A DNA stretch of 64,000 nt from assembly GCA_041398565.1 (NCBI GenBank), contig JAWKUN010000002.1:992001-1056000 (forward strand), written 5' to 3'. The DNA is from DATGPD01 sp041398565. GTDB lineage: Bacteria; Planctomycetota; UBA1135; UBA2386. Of this stretch, positions 6,931-15,381 are shown piece after piece. The notes below the pieces were generated by a model. It ran no database searches and had not been told where the DNA came from. It saw only the letters and a program-made list of their open reading frames with translations. The position numbers were made by a program, and so were the translations under genes. Every line of letters starts with the position of its first letter. The first letter of the stretch is position 1.

Positions 6931-8628
6931 TCAGAAGGGCAGCAGCTGGGCGTCGGCCCTCGGCAGGGGCGGCGCGGCGATCACCTTCCACTGCACGCCG
7001 AGCGTCGACTTGTTCTCGTCTCCCCGTCCCTCGTGGAACACCAGCATCGATTGGTAGCGGACGCTGCCCACCTTGCCGTGCACGGTCAGCAGGGTGTCGC
7101 CGCTGACGGCGAAGCCCTGAGGGTACAGGTAGGCGGAGGTCAGGAGGTTGAGCTTGGAGAGGTCGACGAGGTAGAGCATGCGCACCGACGCCAACTGTGG
7201 CTGCGCCGGGTTCGGGGCGAACTCGGTGTGTCCCCACAGCACCCAAGGGCGGTTGGGCTGAGTGGGGTGACGCATGTAGATGCCCACTTCGACGTGGTCG
7301 ATGCCCGTCGTCGCCCATGCCGACGGCAGGGCGAAGTCGAGGCGCTCGCTGATGTAGTTCTCGCCGAACCGACCCTCGTGCGTGGTGTTGACGACGATGG
7401 GAGTCAGAGAGCGCTGGTCCGCGTGCAGTACGACCCAACTCGCGTCGCGCATCTGCACGGCGAGGTCTGCGTCGCCGTCGTGGTCGACATCGAAGTCCAT
7501 CAGGGCCAGACCCGAGGTTCCGTTTCCGGCCGGAGGGGGCACGACCGGAACGTGCAGGATCGGCGCCATGAAATCGTGGCCGCGCCGCAGGTGAACGACG
7601 AGGCCGTCACCGGACAGCGGACTCGCCACGACGTCGAGTGCTCCGTCACGATCGATGTCCGCGAAGCGTGCGGCGGCGAGGCCGGCGGCCCCGGCAGGAT
7701 TGGCCAGCAGCCGCGTGGTGGAGTTGCGACTCAGGACGATGACGCCCCCGTCGGCGACCACGCCGAGCTCATCGGCGCCATCACCGTCGAGATCGCCCGT
7801 GCAGAAATCGCGCACGCCAACCGGGAGGGGCAGGAAAGCGTCGACGGCCAGGCTCTTCTCGCCCGCCCGCAGTACGACGACGCCGATGCCCGGCAGCTCG
7901 CACGCGGCGTCGGTTCGCCCGTCGCCGTCGAAATCGAGCGCGCGCAGGCGCTGTGCCGAGTTCGGTAGCGCCATCCGCACTTCGTGCTGGGGGGTCGGCT
8001 GGCCGCCGAACGGGTTGTCGAACAGAACGACCTCGAGCTCCGTCGTGCCGTTGCCGGCGTCGCGCAGAACCACGATGTCGTCATGGGCGCACCCACGTGC
8101 CCGGTGCGTCTCGATCTCGTAGCAGCCGGCCCCGAGTTGCCACCCCGGGGTCCGGCCCCAATATCCGCCAATGCGCGGATCGGGGCCCGACAGGTTGGGG
8201 ACGAAGAAGTGATGCGACAGGCGATCGGTCGTCGGATCGACGGCGACCACCATGTCGAGCACGTCGCGCGAACGGTAGGTGGCCGCGTCCGGCAGAGGCG
8301 ACGGGGCGTAGTCCGACCAAGGCCAGTAGCGGCCGAGGTCGCCGGTGTTGGCGAGCAGCGCGTGCACTTGCGTCTGCCCAGGCGAGCTCTCGGTGAGGAA
8401 CCAGAGGTCGTCGTTGCCATCGGCGTCGAAGTCGGTGCTGCCCGCGGCGACGATGCGTCGGGCGACCGGGCGACCCGAGCCGTCGACGAGCGGCGCGAAG
8501 CTGCGCGCCGACCAGTCGCTCGGCCACGCGGACAGGTCGATCGGCGTCGTGCCGTGCGCGCCGACCGCCGACTGCGCGCCGGCGAGGCGGGCGAGCAGGA
8601 TCAGCGCGAGGAGCGGGTGCGGCTTCAT
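6931..8628 (-). CDS. Secreted FG-GAP/VCBS-repeat protein
   Basis: A 565-residue exported protein. A signal peptide (MKPHPLLALILLARLAGAQS) is followed by about five FG-GAP-type calcium-binding loops spread over the first 400 residues: DFDADGNDDLWF, DFDGDGRTDAAC, DLDGDGADELGV, DIDRDGALDVVA and DVDHDGDADLAV. These form beta-propeller blades in integrin-like domains. The last 150 residues are a beta-rich region without a recognised domain. It is probably an extracellular or periplasmic binding protein of unknown ligand. ATG 8628 sits directly before the signal peptide; the frame open further upstream covers the intergenic terminator and is not coding. Confidence 0.82.
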   Translation of the reverse strand: MKPHPLLALILLARLAGAQSAVGAHGTTPIDLSAWPSDWSARSFAPLVDGSGRPVARRIVAAGSTDFDADGNDDLWFLTESSPGQTQVHALLANTGDLGRYWPWSDYAPSPLPDAATYRSRDVLDMVVAVDPTTDRLSHHFFVPNLSGPDPRIGGYWGRTPGWQLGAGCYEIETHRARGCAHDDIVVLRDAGNGTTELEVVLFDNPFGGQPTPQHEVRMALPNSAQRLRALDFDGDGRTDAACELPGIGVVVLRAGEKSLAVDAFLPLPVGVRDFCTGDLDGDGADELGVVADGGVIVLSRNSTTRLLANPAGAAGLAAARFADIDRDGALDVVASPLSGDGLVVHLRRGHDFMAPILHVPVVPPPAGNGTSGLALMDFDVDHDGDADLAVQMRDASWVVLHADQRSLTPIVVNTTHEGRFGENYISERLDFALPSAWATTGIDHVEVGIYMRHPTQPNRPWVLWGHTEFAPNPAQPQLASVRMLYLVDLSKLNLLTSAYLYPQGFAVSGDTLLTVHGKVGSVRYQSMLVFHEGRGDENKSTLGVQWKVIAAPPLPRADAQLLPF

Positions 8629-8723
8629 GGCAGATCGGGCGAGGCCCCGAATGTTCGAGGATAGCGACCTCGACGTCGGGAGAGGAGTGCCGCCAACGCG
8701 GCCGGCCGCCGGCACGATATGCC

Positions 8724-8771
8724 AAAAAAGAAGCAGGAGCCGGGCCCCCTGCCAGTGTGGTCCGGCTCCTG
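8724..8771 (-). terminator. Rho-independent terminator of the kdsA-kinase transcript
   Basis: On the minus strand a 10-bp perfect stem (CAGGAGCCGG with CCGGCTCCTG) and an 18-nt loop are followed by CTTCTTTTTT, the classic intrinsic terminator layout. It lies about 340 nt beyond the kinase stop codon and upstream of the FG-GAP gene, so it should separate the two transcription units. Confidence 0.75.
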
Positions 8772-8900
8772 TGGTCGGACGCCCGATGCGTCCGACGCCT
8801 GGATCGCCGAGGTGACTCGGCTGCGGGTAAGTGCCTGGGGTGGGCCTTGCCGACGGCCAATTCGTGCGATGGCCGGCCGACGGGGTCGGCGGCCATCGCG

Positions 8901-8948
8901 CCCAGCGTTGCAGCGGATGGAGCCAAGGCTCCACCGCTGAACGCTGGG
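8901..8948. repeat. Dispersed palindromic repeat, copy A
   Basis: A near-perfect inverted repeat: CCCAGCGTT ... CAGCGG ... TGGAGCC pairs with GGCTCCACCGCTGAACGCTGGG, about 22 bp with two single-base bulges and a 2-nt loop. It is preceded by CGGCCATCGCG. The same palindrome recurs at 20101-20155, 54431-54474 and 54486-54528. Confidence 0.8.
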
Positions 8949-8992
8949 CTAGGGAGTGGGCTAGGGAGTGGGCGAGGGAGTGGGCGAGGGGA
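8946..8992 (+). repeat. G-quadruplex-type tandem repeat, four 12-nt units
   Basis: Four consecutive copies of GGGCTAGGGAGT or GGGCGAGGGAGT abut the palindrome above. They give eight runs of at least three G, all separated by exactly three bases, which is an ideal G-quadruplex pattern on the + strand and a C-rich run on the strand transcribed from the kinase side. Confidence 0.8.
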
Positions 8993-9108
8993 GGGCGACG
9001 GGCTGGGGCGTCGCACGAGGCTGCTTCGGGTGCAGCCGCGCTCCACCGCCGAACGCTGGGCGTGGGGGAGGACGACCGGGTCGTCCGCGATCGCCGCCGA
9101 GCGTTGGG

Positions 9109-11025
9109 TCAGCGGTCCCCGGGGCGCGTTCTGGTGGGCGAGTCGTGCCCTGTGCCGAGGGCGTCGAGCAGGTGCTCGAGAGACTCCAGGAACACCCCGA
9201 CCTCGCGGCCGGGGACCGTGCTCGCCGCGGTCGGGGTCTCGGTCTCGGCTTCGAGCGTCGTGGGCTCCAAGGTGGGATCGAGGGCGCGGGCCGCACCCTC
9301 GGCGGCCTCGGCTTCGGCGACCAGGCCCTGACGGCGGAACAGGCGCGCGGCGGCTGCCTGCACGTTGGCGTCGGCGCGATGGTCGTTGCGTGCGAGCCGC
9401 ATGATCTCGACGGCGGAGTCGTGATCGCCGCGTAGCTCGCGCACCGAGGCTCGGGCCACGGCCACGCGGGGATCGGGCGGTTCGGCCGGAGCGCGCGACA
9501 AGACGCGTTCGGCGACGTCGAGGATCTGACCACGTTGACCGGCAGTGGCCGCGTGCCGCGCCAGGTCGAGGAGGTGGTCGACGGCCATCGACCACGCGTA
9601 CGGGCTGTCGTCGAGGTCGAGCAGGCGTTTGAGGTCGCGGCCGAGCATCACCTGCGCGCCGTTGCCGCCCATCTGCCGCAGCGTGTCGATGCGGTAGTGC
9701 AGCAGGCTGGCCGTGAGGCCGCCCAACTCGGCGGCGCGGTCGAGGTCGCTTAGGGCTTCGGTGTAGTTCTGCAGGCGATGGTAGGCCTTGGCGCGGACGA
9801 ACCACGCTCGCGCGTAGCTGGCATCGCGGGCCAGCGCTGCCGATGCCTGCGCGACAGCGCGCAGGAGGAGATCGCGCCGCCCCTGCGTCGTCATCGGACG
9901 CTTCTGTTCGTCGTAGTTGAGGGCCGACTGCGCCAGGCTCGACTCGGCCGACGCCAGGTCGGCTTCGATACCGCGCGTCTTCAGGCTCTGCCACAGCACG
10001 GCAGCGCTCACCGCGAGTGCCAGGATGAGCAACACCAAGCCGGCGACCGTCGGCTGCTTCACGACCTTGCGCCAGAGGACCTTGATGGCTCCCGGCCGCC
10101 GAGCCAGCACGCGCTCGCCGCGCAGGAAGCGCTCGAGGTCCTCCGCCATCTCCAGGGCCGAGCCGTAGCGGTCGCCCGGCTCCTTCTCCATCGCCTGCAG
10201 CACGATCGCCTCCAGTTCGTACGGCAACTCGCGGCGCAGGCGGCGCGGACGCATGGGGTCGGTGGCCAGCACCTGGCCGAGGACAGCTTGCGTGCTCGGG
10301 CCCTGGAACGGCGGCTCACCGGTGAGCAGCTGGTACAGCGTGGCGCCGAGCCCGTACACGTCGGCGCGGTTGTCGACGGCGCCTCGCTCGCCGCGGATCT
10401 GCTCCGGAGCCATGTACATCGGGGTTCCCACCAGCGCGCCGCTCTCTGTCATCGAGCCGGTGCCGGCCTCGCGCGCCAAGCCGAAGTCGGTGATCTTGAC
10501 CCCCGTCTCCTGGTCGCAGAGCAGGATGTTGCTCGGCTTGACGTCGCGGTGCACGACCCCGTGGTCGTGGGCGAACTGCAGCGCGCGCGCCACGAGCGCG
10601 CCGATCTCGGCGGCCTTGCGGATCGGCATGGGCCCGGCGCGCAAGCGCTCCTCCAGCGTCAAGCCGTCGACGAACTCCATCACGAAGTAGTGCAGGCGCG
10701 CCTTGTGGCCGAGGTCGAGCACCTTGCACAGTGACGGATGCTCGATGCGCTGCATGATCTGCCCTTCGCGCATGAAACGCGCCAGCGCTCGCTCGGTGAG
10801 GGTCAGGCTGGGCGGCAGGATCTTGAGGGCCACGCGTCGCTGGTCGGCGAGCCGCACGGCGTCGTACACGACGCCCATCGAACCCTTGCCCACCTCGCGC
10901 TTGATCTCGAACTGCGGCAGCTCGTGCGCCAGGGTCTCGGGCGCGAAGGTGTAGAAGTCGGCGCGCGAGCCGAAGTCGGGCTCGTCGTCGGCCGCGTCGG
11001 GCCGTCGAGGGTCGTCCGTCGTCAC
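9109..11025 (-). CDS. Membrane-anchored Ser/Thr protein kinase with helical-repeat C-terminus
   Basis: A 638-residue Hanks-type kinase. The catalytic domain (about 38-310) is complete: glycine loop GKGSMG at 46-51, Lys68, HRDVKPSN at 159, DFGLA at 180 and APEQ at 206. One transmembrane segment lies at about 327-345. The rest is alanine-rich and helical with TPR-like repeats (for example ARAWFVRAKAYHRLQNYTEALSDLDRAAEL), so it is probably an extracytoplasmic sensor or scaffold. The start is GTG 11025, which overlaps the kdsA terminus region with stop and start 5 nt apart, so kinase translation is probably coupled to kdsA. Planctomycetes carry many such kinases. The substrate is unknown; the neighbour hints at envelope sugar metabolism but does not prove it. 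Confidence 0.88.
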   Translation of the reverse strand: MTTDDPRRPDAADDEPDFGSRADFYTFAPETLAHELPQFEIKREVGKGSMGVVYDAVRLADQRRVALKILPPSLTLTERALARFMREGQIMQRIEHPSLCKVLDLGHKARLHYFVMEFVDGLTLEERLRAGPMPIRKAAEIGALVARALQFAHDHGVVHRDVKPSNILLCDQETGVKITDFGLAREAGTGSMTESGALVGTPMYMAPEQIRGERGAVDNRADVYGLGATLYQLLTGEPPFQGPSTQAVLGQVLATDPMRPRRLRRELPYELEAIVLQAMEKEPGDRYGSALEMAEDLERFLRGERVLARRPGAIKVLWRKVVKQPTVAGLVLLILALAVSAAVLWQSLKTRGIEADLASAESSLAQSALNYDEQKRPMTTQGRRDLLLRAVAQASAALARDASYARAWFVRAKAYHRLQNYTEALSDLDRAAELGGLTASLLHYRIDTLRQMGGNGAQVMLGRDLKRLLDLDDSPYAWSMAVDHLLDLARHAATAGQRGQILDVAERVLSRAPAEPPDPRVAVARASVRELRGDHDSAVEIMRLARNDHRADANVQAAAARLFRRQGLVAEAEAAEGAARALDPTLEPTTLEAETETPTAASTVPGREVGVFLESLEHLLDALGTGHDSPTRTRPGDR

Positions 11026-11029
11026 GGCA

Positions 11030-11866
11030 TCACGGCGCGGCCACCGCGTCCTGCACGCGCAGGAGCGACTCGAGCAACGCGGGCAGCTCGCCGAGCGGCA
11101 GCATGTTCGGTCCGTCCGAGGGCGCCCGGTCGGGGGCCTCGTGCACTTCCATGAACAGGCCGTCGACGCCGCACGCCACCGCCGCGCGCGCCAGATAGGG
11201 CACTTTGTTGCGGTCGCCACCCGAGGACTGACCCTGACCGCCGGGGCGCTGGACCGAATGGGTGGCGTCGAACACCAGCGGTTGGCCGGTGCCCCGCATG
11301 GTGGGGAAGCCGCTGAAGTCGACCACCAGGGTGCGGTAGCCGAAGCTGACGCCGCGCTCGGTGAGCAGCAGGTCGCGATGGCCGGCGGCGGCGAGCTTGG
11401 CCACCACGTTGGCCATGTCCTCCGGCGCGAGGAACTGGCCCTTCTTGACGTTCATGGCGCGACCCGTGCGCGCGGCGGCCAGCAGCAGGTCGGTCTGCCG
11501 ACACAGGAATGCCGGGATCTGCAGGCAGTCGACCGCTTCGGCCGCGGCGTCGGCCTGACGCGACTCGTGGATGTCGGTGAGGACCGGCACGCCGACCTCG
11601 GCGCGGATCTCGGCCAGGATGGTGAGTCCTTCGTCCATGCCGAGGCCGCGGAAGCTGTCGCCAGAGGTGCGGTTGGCCTTGTCGAACGAACTCTTGAACA
11701 CCAACGGTACCGCCAGCGCGCGACAGACGTCGGCGATCGCCTCGGCGTGGCGCAGGCAGTGCTCGCGGCCCTCGATCACGCACGGGCCGGCGATGAGGGC
11801 GAACGGCGCGCCGCCGCCGAAGGTGACCTTGCCGATGGCGACGGGTCGAGTCGCGGGGAGGAGCAT
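11030..11866 (-). CDS. kdsA: 3-deoxy-8-phosphooctulonate synthase
   Basis: A 278-residue KdsA that condenses phosphoenolpyruvate and arabinose 5-phosphate to Kdo-8-phosphate, the first committed step to the Kdo of lipopolysaccharide. Signature stretches are AGPCVIE, FKSSFDKANRTS, CRQTDLL, MNVKKGQFLAPEDM, LLTERGVSFGY and VFDATHSVQRPGG. Cys29 in AGPC matches the metal ligand of the metal-dependent (Aquifex-type) class; the metal-independent E. coli class has Asn there. ATG 11866 is preceded by TATCAT at 9 nt. It is followed without a gap by the kinase. Its presence implies an outer membrane with Kdo-containing glycolipid. Confidence 0.95.
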   Translation of the reverse strand: MLLPATRPVAIGKVTFGGGAPFALIAGPCVIEGREHCLRHAEAIADVCRALAVPLVFKSSFDKANRTSGDSFRGLGMDEGLTILAEIRAEVGVPVLTDIHESRQADAAAEAVDCLQIPAFLCRQTDLLLAAARTGRAMNVKKGQFLAPEDMANVVAKLAAAGHRDLLLTERGVSFGYRTLVVDFSGFPTMRGTGQPLVFDATHSVQRPGGQGQSSGGDRNKVPYLARAAVACGVDGLFMEVHEAPDRAPSDGPNMLPLGELPALLESLLRVQDAVAAP

Positions 11867-11875
11867 CTGCGACGC

Positions 11876-11881
11876 ATGATA
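11876..11881 (-). promoter_or_regulatory. Putative -10 element of kdsA
   Basis: TATCAT on the minus strand ends 9 nt before the kdsA ATG, with no Shine-Dalgarno sequence between. It fits the short-leader pattern also seen upstream of gpmA, the 11996 reductase and the 21705 aldolase. Confidence 0.4.
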
Positions 11882-11982
11882 GCCGCGGCGCCTGCGCGCT
11901 CGCAGGCCGGACCGGTGGCCTACGGGCAACGACACCGCCAATCGACGTGCTGTCGGTGGTCGCTGTCGGTGGTCTGGGCGTC

Positions 11983-11988
11983 TACCCT
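11983..11988 (+). promoter_or_regulatory. Putative -10 element of the 11996 reductase gene
   Basis: TACCCT lies 7 nt before the ATG at 11996, in the 129-bp divergent region shared with kdsA. No -35 box is clear. Confidence 0.35.
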
Positions 11989-11995
11989 GTTCCCC

Positions 11996-12802
11996 ATGCC
12001 GCCGATCCGTGTGCTCCTGACCGGTGCCAGTGGCTTCCTCGGTCGCCATGTGGTGGAGCGCGCCCCGCGCGAGACCGTCGAACTGCTGGTGGCCAGGCGC
12101 GGCCACGACGGCTTCGATCTCGCCGACCCGCCGGCAGCGGCAGGCGCCGTGGCTGCGGCCCGGCCCGACCTCGTGCTGCACCTGGCGGCGGTGTCGGCCA
12201 TGGCGGCTTGCGAGCGTGACCCGGCGCTGGCACTGCAGGTGAACGTGCACGCTACCGCCGCGATCTGCGAGGTCGCCCCGCGCGTGGTGTTCGCTTCCAC
12301 CGACCTGGTTTTCGGTGGCGACCGCGCGCCCTACGCCGCCGCGGATCCGCCGCGCCCGCGCTCGGTCTACGGGCGCACCAAGGCGCGGGCCGAAGAGGTG
12401 GTGCTCGCTCGCCCGCGCGGTCTGGTCGTGCGCTTGCCGTTGCTGTTCGGCCGCAGCTTCGACGGTCGCCGCGGTGCCACCGACATGATCCGCGCCGCGG
12501 CGGCGACCGGCGAGGAGCTGACCCTGTTCGTCGACGAGTACCGCACACCGCTGCATGCCGGTGACGCGGCCGACGTGCTGTGGCTCTTGGCGCTCGGGGA
12601 CCGGGGCGGCGTCGTCCATGCGGCCGGCCGGGAGCGTGTATCGCGCTGGGAACTCGGGCGCCGCTTCGTCGAGGTGGCCGAACTCGAGCGGGTGCGGCTG
12701 AACGCGGCGCCATCGACCGGCGGCCTGCGTCCCAAGGACGTCGCCCTGCGCAGCGACGTGCCGGCGGTCCGCACCCTGGAGGCGGCTCTGGCCGACAGTT
12801 GA
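11996..12802 (+). CDS. NAD(P)-dependent sugar-nucleotide reductase, RmlD-like
   Basis: A 268-residue extended short-chain dehydrogenase related to dTDP-4-dehydrorhamnose reductase (RmlD) and other NAD-dependent epimerase/dehydratases. The nucleotide-binding GASGFLG loop is at 10-16, LVLHLAAVSAM follows, STDLVFGG is the catalytic Ser/Thr strand, and Tyr125-x3-Lys129 (YGRTK) is the catalytic pair. The later TPLHAGDAADVLW and VVHAAGRERVSRWELG stretches fit RmlD-like proteins. It is divergent from kdsA and converges on an RmlC-like gene 33 nt downstream, so both may serve deoxy-sugar synthesis for surface glycans. The exact substrate is not determined. Confidence 0.83.
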   Translation: MPPIRVLLTGASGFLGRHVVERAPRETVELLVARRGHDGFDLADPPAAAGAVAAARPDLVLHLAAVSAMAACERDPALALQVNVHATAAICEVAPRVVFASTDLVFGGDRAPYAAADPPRPRSVYGRTKARAEEVVLARPRGLVVRLPLLFGRSFDGRRGATDMIRAAAATGEELTLFVDEYRTPLHAGDAADVLWLLALGDRGGVVHAAGRERVSRWELGRRFVEVAELERVRLNAAPSTGGLRPKDVALRSDVPAVRTLEAALADS

Positions 12803-12835
12803 AGCCACAGGCGCTGGGCCACCTGGCCGGAGCGC

Positions 12836-13399
12836 TCAGCCTTTCTGGATCTCCCAAATCTCGGCGCCGAGATGATCCCAGGGCAGACGGCCCTCGTCGC
12901 ACTCGTTCTTGTCGGGCGAGAACTGCACGTCGACGAAGTAGATGATGCGTCCGACGCTGGTGCCGATGTTGCACACGCCGTGCGCCACGCCGGGCGGAAT
13001 GCGCACCAGGTGGCTGTTGCCGTCGCCGAGCACGCGCCGCACGGTCACCCCCTCGCTATTCGAGCCGGCGCGCGCGTCGTGCAGCACCAACAGCATCTTG
13101 TCGTGCGGCGGCACGTACCAGACGTCGGTCTGCCGGTGGTGCATGTGGTACGCCTTGATGACTCCGGGCTCCATCGTGCTGTAGTTCACCTGCTTGACCT
13201 CGAAGCCGGCAAGCTGCGCGTGCTGCCCTGCGAGGAGGCGGCCGAGCTCGGTCATCGAGCCACCGTCGTCGTTGAAGCGGCGAAGCTGCACGATCTCCAC
13301 CCCGTCGATGGTCCTGGCGGCGGAGTAGTCCTGGACGCTGAAGGCAGCGCGGGCTCGGTCGTTGATCTTCACGGCGGCCGTCACGTCGGTTGGAGTCAT
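12836..13399 (-). CDS. RmlC-like sugar epimerase / cupin
   Basis: A 187-residue cupin resembling dTDP-4-dehydrorhamnose 3,5-epimerase. Supporting stretches are EIVQLRRFNDDGGSMTELGR, the MEPGVIKAYHMHHRQTDVWY beta-barrel core, and RIPPGVAHGVCNIG followed by FSPDKNECDEGRLPWD, where RmlC enzymes have a similar DExRLPWND motif. The active-site histidine is probably in the HMHH cluster. The start at ATG 13399 has a GAAGGA ribosome-binding site about 8 nt upstream. Together with the RmlD-like gene it suggests rhamnose-type sugar synthesis; RmlA and RmlB are not in the window. Confidence 0.82.
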   Translation of the reverse strand: MTPTDVTAAVKINDRARAAFSVQDYSAARTIDGVEIVQLRRFNDDGGSMTELGRLLAGQHAQLAGFEVKQVNYSTMEPGVIKAYHMHHRQTDVWYVPPHDKMLLVLHDARAGSNSEGVTVRRVLGDGNSHLVRIPPGVAHGVCNIGTSVGRIIYFVDVQFSPDKNECDEGRLPWDHLGAEIWEIQKG

Positions 13400-13446
13400 T
13401 CGAGTGTCCTTCTAGCGGGCGAACCGGCGACGGCCCAGCCGCGCGT

Positions 13447-15381
13447 TCACTTTCCGCTGCCGGTGCCGCCACCGCCCGGGGTCGAGGACGCGTTGGCTGG
13501 CGCGCCAGAGACGCGCCAGACTTCGCTCGCATTGTGGGGAGCGTCGAGGGTCAAGGTCATGTTGAACATGACGTGCTTGCGGGCCTCGGTGCCGACGCCG
13601 AAGTCGACGCGGAACGTGTCGCGGCCGGTGGTGTCCTGCTTCTTGTCGATGCTCGCCTTCTTGTAGCCGCCCCTGGCCGCGCCGTTGCCTTCGCCGGCGG
13701 CGGTGTGCGCCAGGAAGCGGTCGGTGCCGCTCGGGTCGCGGTTGTTCTTGAACACGAACAAGTCGCTGTCGAGCGGGATCTCGTAGGCGCCGTCCTTGAG
13801 CTCCAGCTTCTCGAGCTTGCCGGAGCCGTTCTTGGCCACCCATTCGTCGGACACGCCGTACTTCTGGCAGACCTTGCGCCAGTCGTACTCGTCCTTCTTG
13901 TCACCCTTGTCACCCTTGTCCGCGGCCTTCTTCTTGTCTTCCTTCTTCTTGTCGTCCGGCTTGGCCACCTTCATTTCGCGGAAGCCGATCTGGATGGCGC
14001 GCTTGAGCTCCTCGGGCGCGCCCTTGGCGCGGAAGTACACGCTGTAGTTGCCCGGCTCGAGTGCCGGCTCCCGCAGCTTGTCCGTGGTGATGAGGGTGCC
14101 GACGAGCAGAGGCGACTCGCGGCTGATCTCGTCGAGGTCCTTGCCCTTCATCTCGGGGTTCTTGGCGCTGATCCCAATGTCGCTCACCGGCACGAAGCTG
14201 ACGGCGTGGTAGTCGAGGATCGTGCCCTTGTCGTCGAGGTCGTAGCGCTCGGCGCCCACCTGGTCGTCGACGAGCGGCTCGCGGTTGCCGAAGAAGCCGT
14301 AGTCGTACTGGATCTTGATGACCGCCTTGGTCATGTCGCGCGCCGGCTCGAACGACTTGGCGACGCGGAACCCGATCACCGGGTGCGTCTCTTCCATCAC
14401 GCCGTGGCCGCGCACGCCGACGCGCAGCTCGACCGGGTTGCCGCCGCTGATGTAGCAGCCGCCCTTGAACAGGCGGTGGTCTTCCTTCCAGTCCGGCGTG
14501 ACGTTGGGGTACTGCTTCTGGATGCGCGCCATCTCCTTCTCGAAGTCGCGCTGCGATGCGCGCGGCTTGTAGCCGATGTCGAAGACCCACTCCCAGACGT
14601 TGCCGACCATGTCGTCGTGGCCGAAGGGGCCGGTGGCGACCTGGCTCACCGAACCCACGGGTTTGGTGCCGCGAGTGTCCTTGAGGTTCTTCATGCGCAG
14701 CGGCTCGAGCCACTTCGAGTCCCAGTCGTCGCCCATCACGAACTGCTTGGGCTTGGCGCCGACCGCGGCGTAGGTCCACTCGGCTTCGGTGGGCAGGCGC
14801 ATGCCGGCCCAGGCGGCGTAGCGCAGCGCGTCCTCCCACGAGACGTACGTCACCGGGTTGTTCTCTTCGCCTTCGGGGATGGCCCAGGGCAGCGTCTTCC
14901 AGTTGCGCTCCCAGTAGGCGATCTTCTTGTCCAGGCCACCAGCGTCGACCTTGGCGATGGCCTCGACGCGCTCCTTCGATGTGAAGTCGTCCTTGCGGCC
15001 GTCGGCCCACCAATGGTAGGGGAAGCGCACCGTGCCCTTGAACTTCTCGACGAAGACCTTGTACTGGGTGTTGGTCACCGGGTACTTGGCCAGAAAGAAC
15101 GGCTCGACCTTGCCCGTCGTCTCGCCGAGCTCGCTCAGGCACTGGCGGATGATACGCTCCTCGACGGGTTGATTGCCGCGTGACAGCGTCTTGGCGATGT
15201 CGGTCAGCTGCTTGGCCTGCACTCCCATGGAGACCGTGCCCGCGGGAACCGGCAGCAGGATCGACGGCAGGCCGCTCGGGGTCGACTCCACCACGGCCGC
15301 CTTCTGGGCGATGGCGCCGACGGCAAGAATGGCGAACGAGCAAGTGACGGCGCGTACGGCGCGCGGCGGGAGGATCGTCAT
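13447..15381 (-). CDS. Secreted formylglycine-generating-enzyme-fold protein
   Basis: A 644-residue exported protein with an N-terminal signal (SFAILAVGAIAQKAA). Residues about 40-350 form a sulfatase-modifying-factor / C-type-lectin-like domain: VPAGTVSMGV, FLAKYPVTNTQYKVFVEKF, VTYVSWEDALRYAAWAGMRL, PTEAEWTYAAVG and GNVWEWVFD near residue 258. The usual catalytic cysteine pair of true formylglycine-generating enzymes is not recognisable in the GGCYISGGNPVELRVGVRG segment, so it is probably not a sulfatase activator. Residues about 470-500 are lysine/aspartate-rich (KKKEDKKKAADKGDKGDKKD), and the C-terminal 150 residues are beta-rich and unassigned. No sulfatase gene is near. It is followed 47 nt downstream by the RmlC-like gene. 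Confidence 0.83.
   Translation of the reverse strand: MTILPPRAVRAVTCSFAILAVGAIAQKAAVVESTPSGLPSILLPVPAGTVSMGVQAKQLTDIAKTLSRGNQPVEERIIRQCLSELGETTGKVEPFFLAKYPVTNTQYKVFVEKFKGTVRFPYHWWADGRKDDFTSKERVEAIAKVDAGGLDKKIAYWERNWKTLPWAIPEGEENNPVTYVSWEDALRYAAWAGMRLPTEAEWTYAAVGAKPKQFVMGDDWDSKWLEPLRMKNLKDTRGTKPVGSVSQVATGPFGHDDMVGNVWEWVFDIGYKPRASQRDFEKEMARIQKQYPNVTPDWKEDHRLFKGGCYISGGNPVELRVGVRGHGVMEETHPVIGFRVAKSFEPARDMTKAVIKIQYDYGFFGNREPLVDDQVGAERYDLDDKGTILDYHAVSFVPVSDIGISAKNPEMKGKDLDEISRESPLLVGTLITTDKLREPALEPGNYSVYFRAKGAPEELKRAIQIGFREMKVAKPDDKKKEDKKKAADKGDKGDKKDEYDWRKVCQKYGVSDEWVAKNGSGKLEKLELKDGAYEIPLDSDLFVFKNNRDPSGTDRFLAHTAAGEGNGAARGGYKKASIDKKQDTTGRDTFRVDFGVGTEARKHVMFNMTLTLDAPHNASEVWRVSGAPANASSTPGGGGTGSGK

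Larger units (their letters stand above)
8629..9108. other. 480-bp intergenic region with terminator, palindrome and G-rich array
   Basis: This lies between the FG-GAP gene and the end of the kinase gene, both leftward. It contains an intrinsic terminator (8724-8771), a long palindromic repeat (8901-8948) and a G-rich tandem array (8946-8992). A half copy of the palindrome's right arm (CTCCACCGCCGAACGCTGGG) ends at 9060. No coding sequence is convincing. Confidence 0.7.

Noticed and set aside
13447..15381. Sulfatase-activating enzyme (true FGE)
   Set aside because: The fold matches but the catalytic cysteine pair is not seen and no sulfatase is nearby, so only the fold is called.
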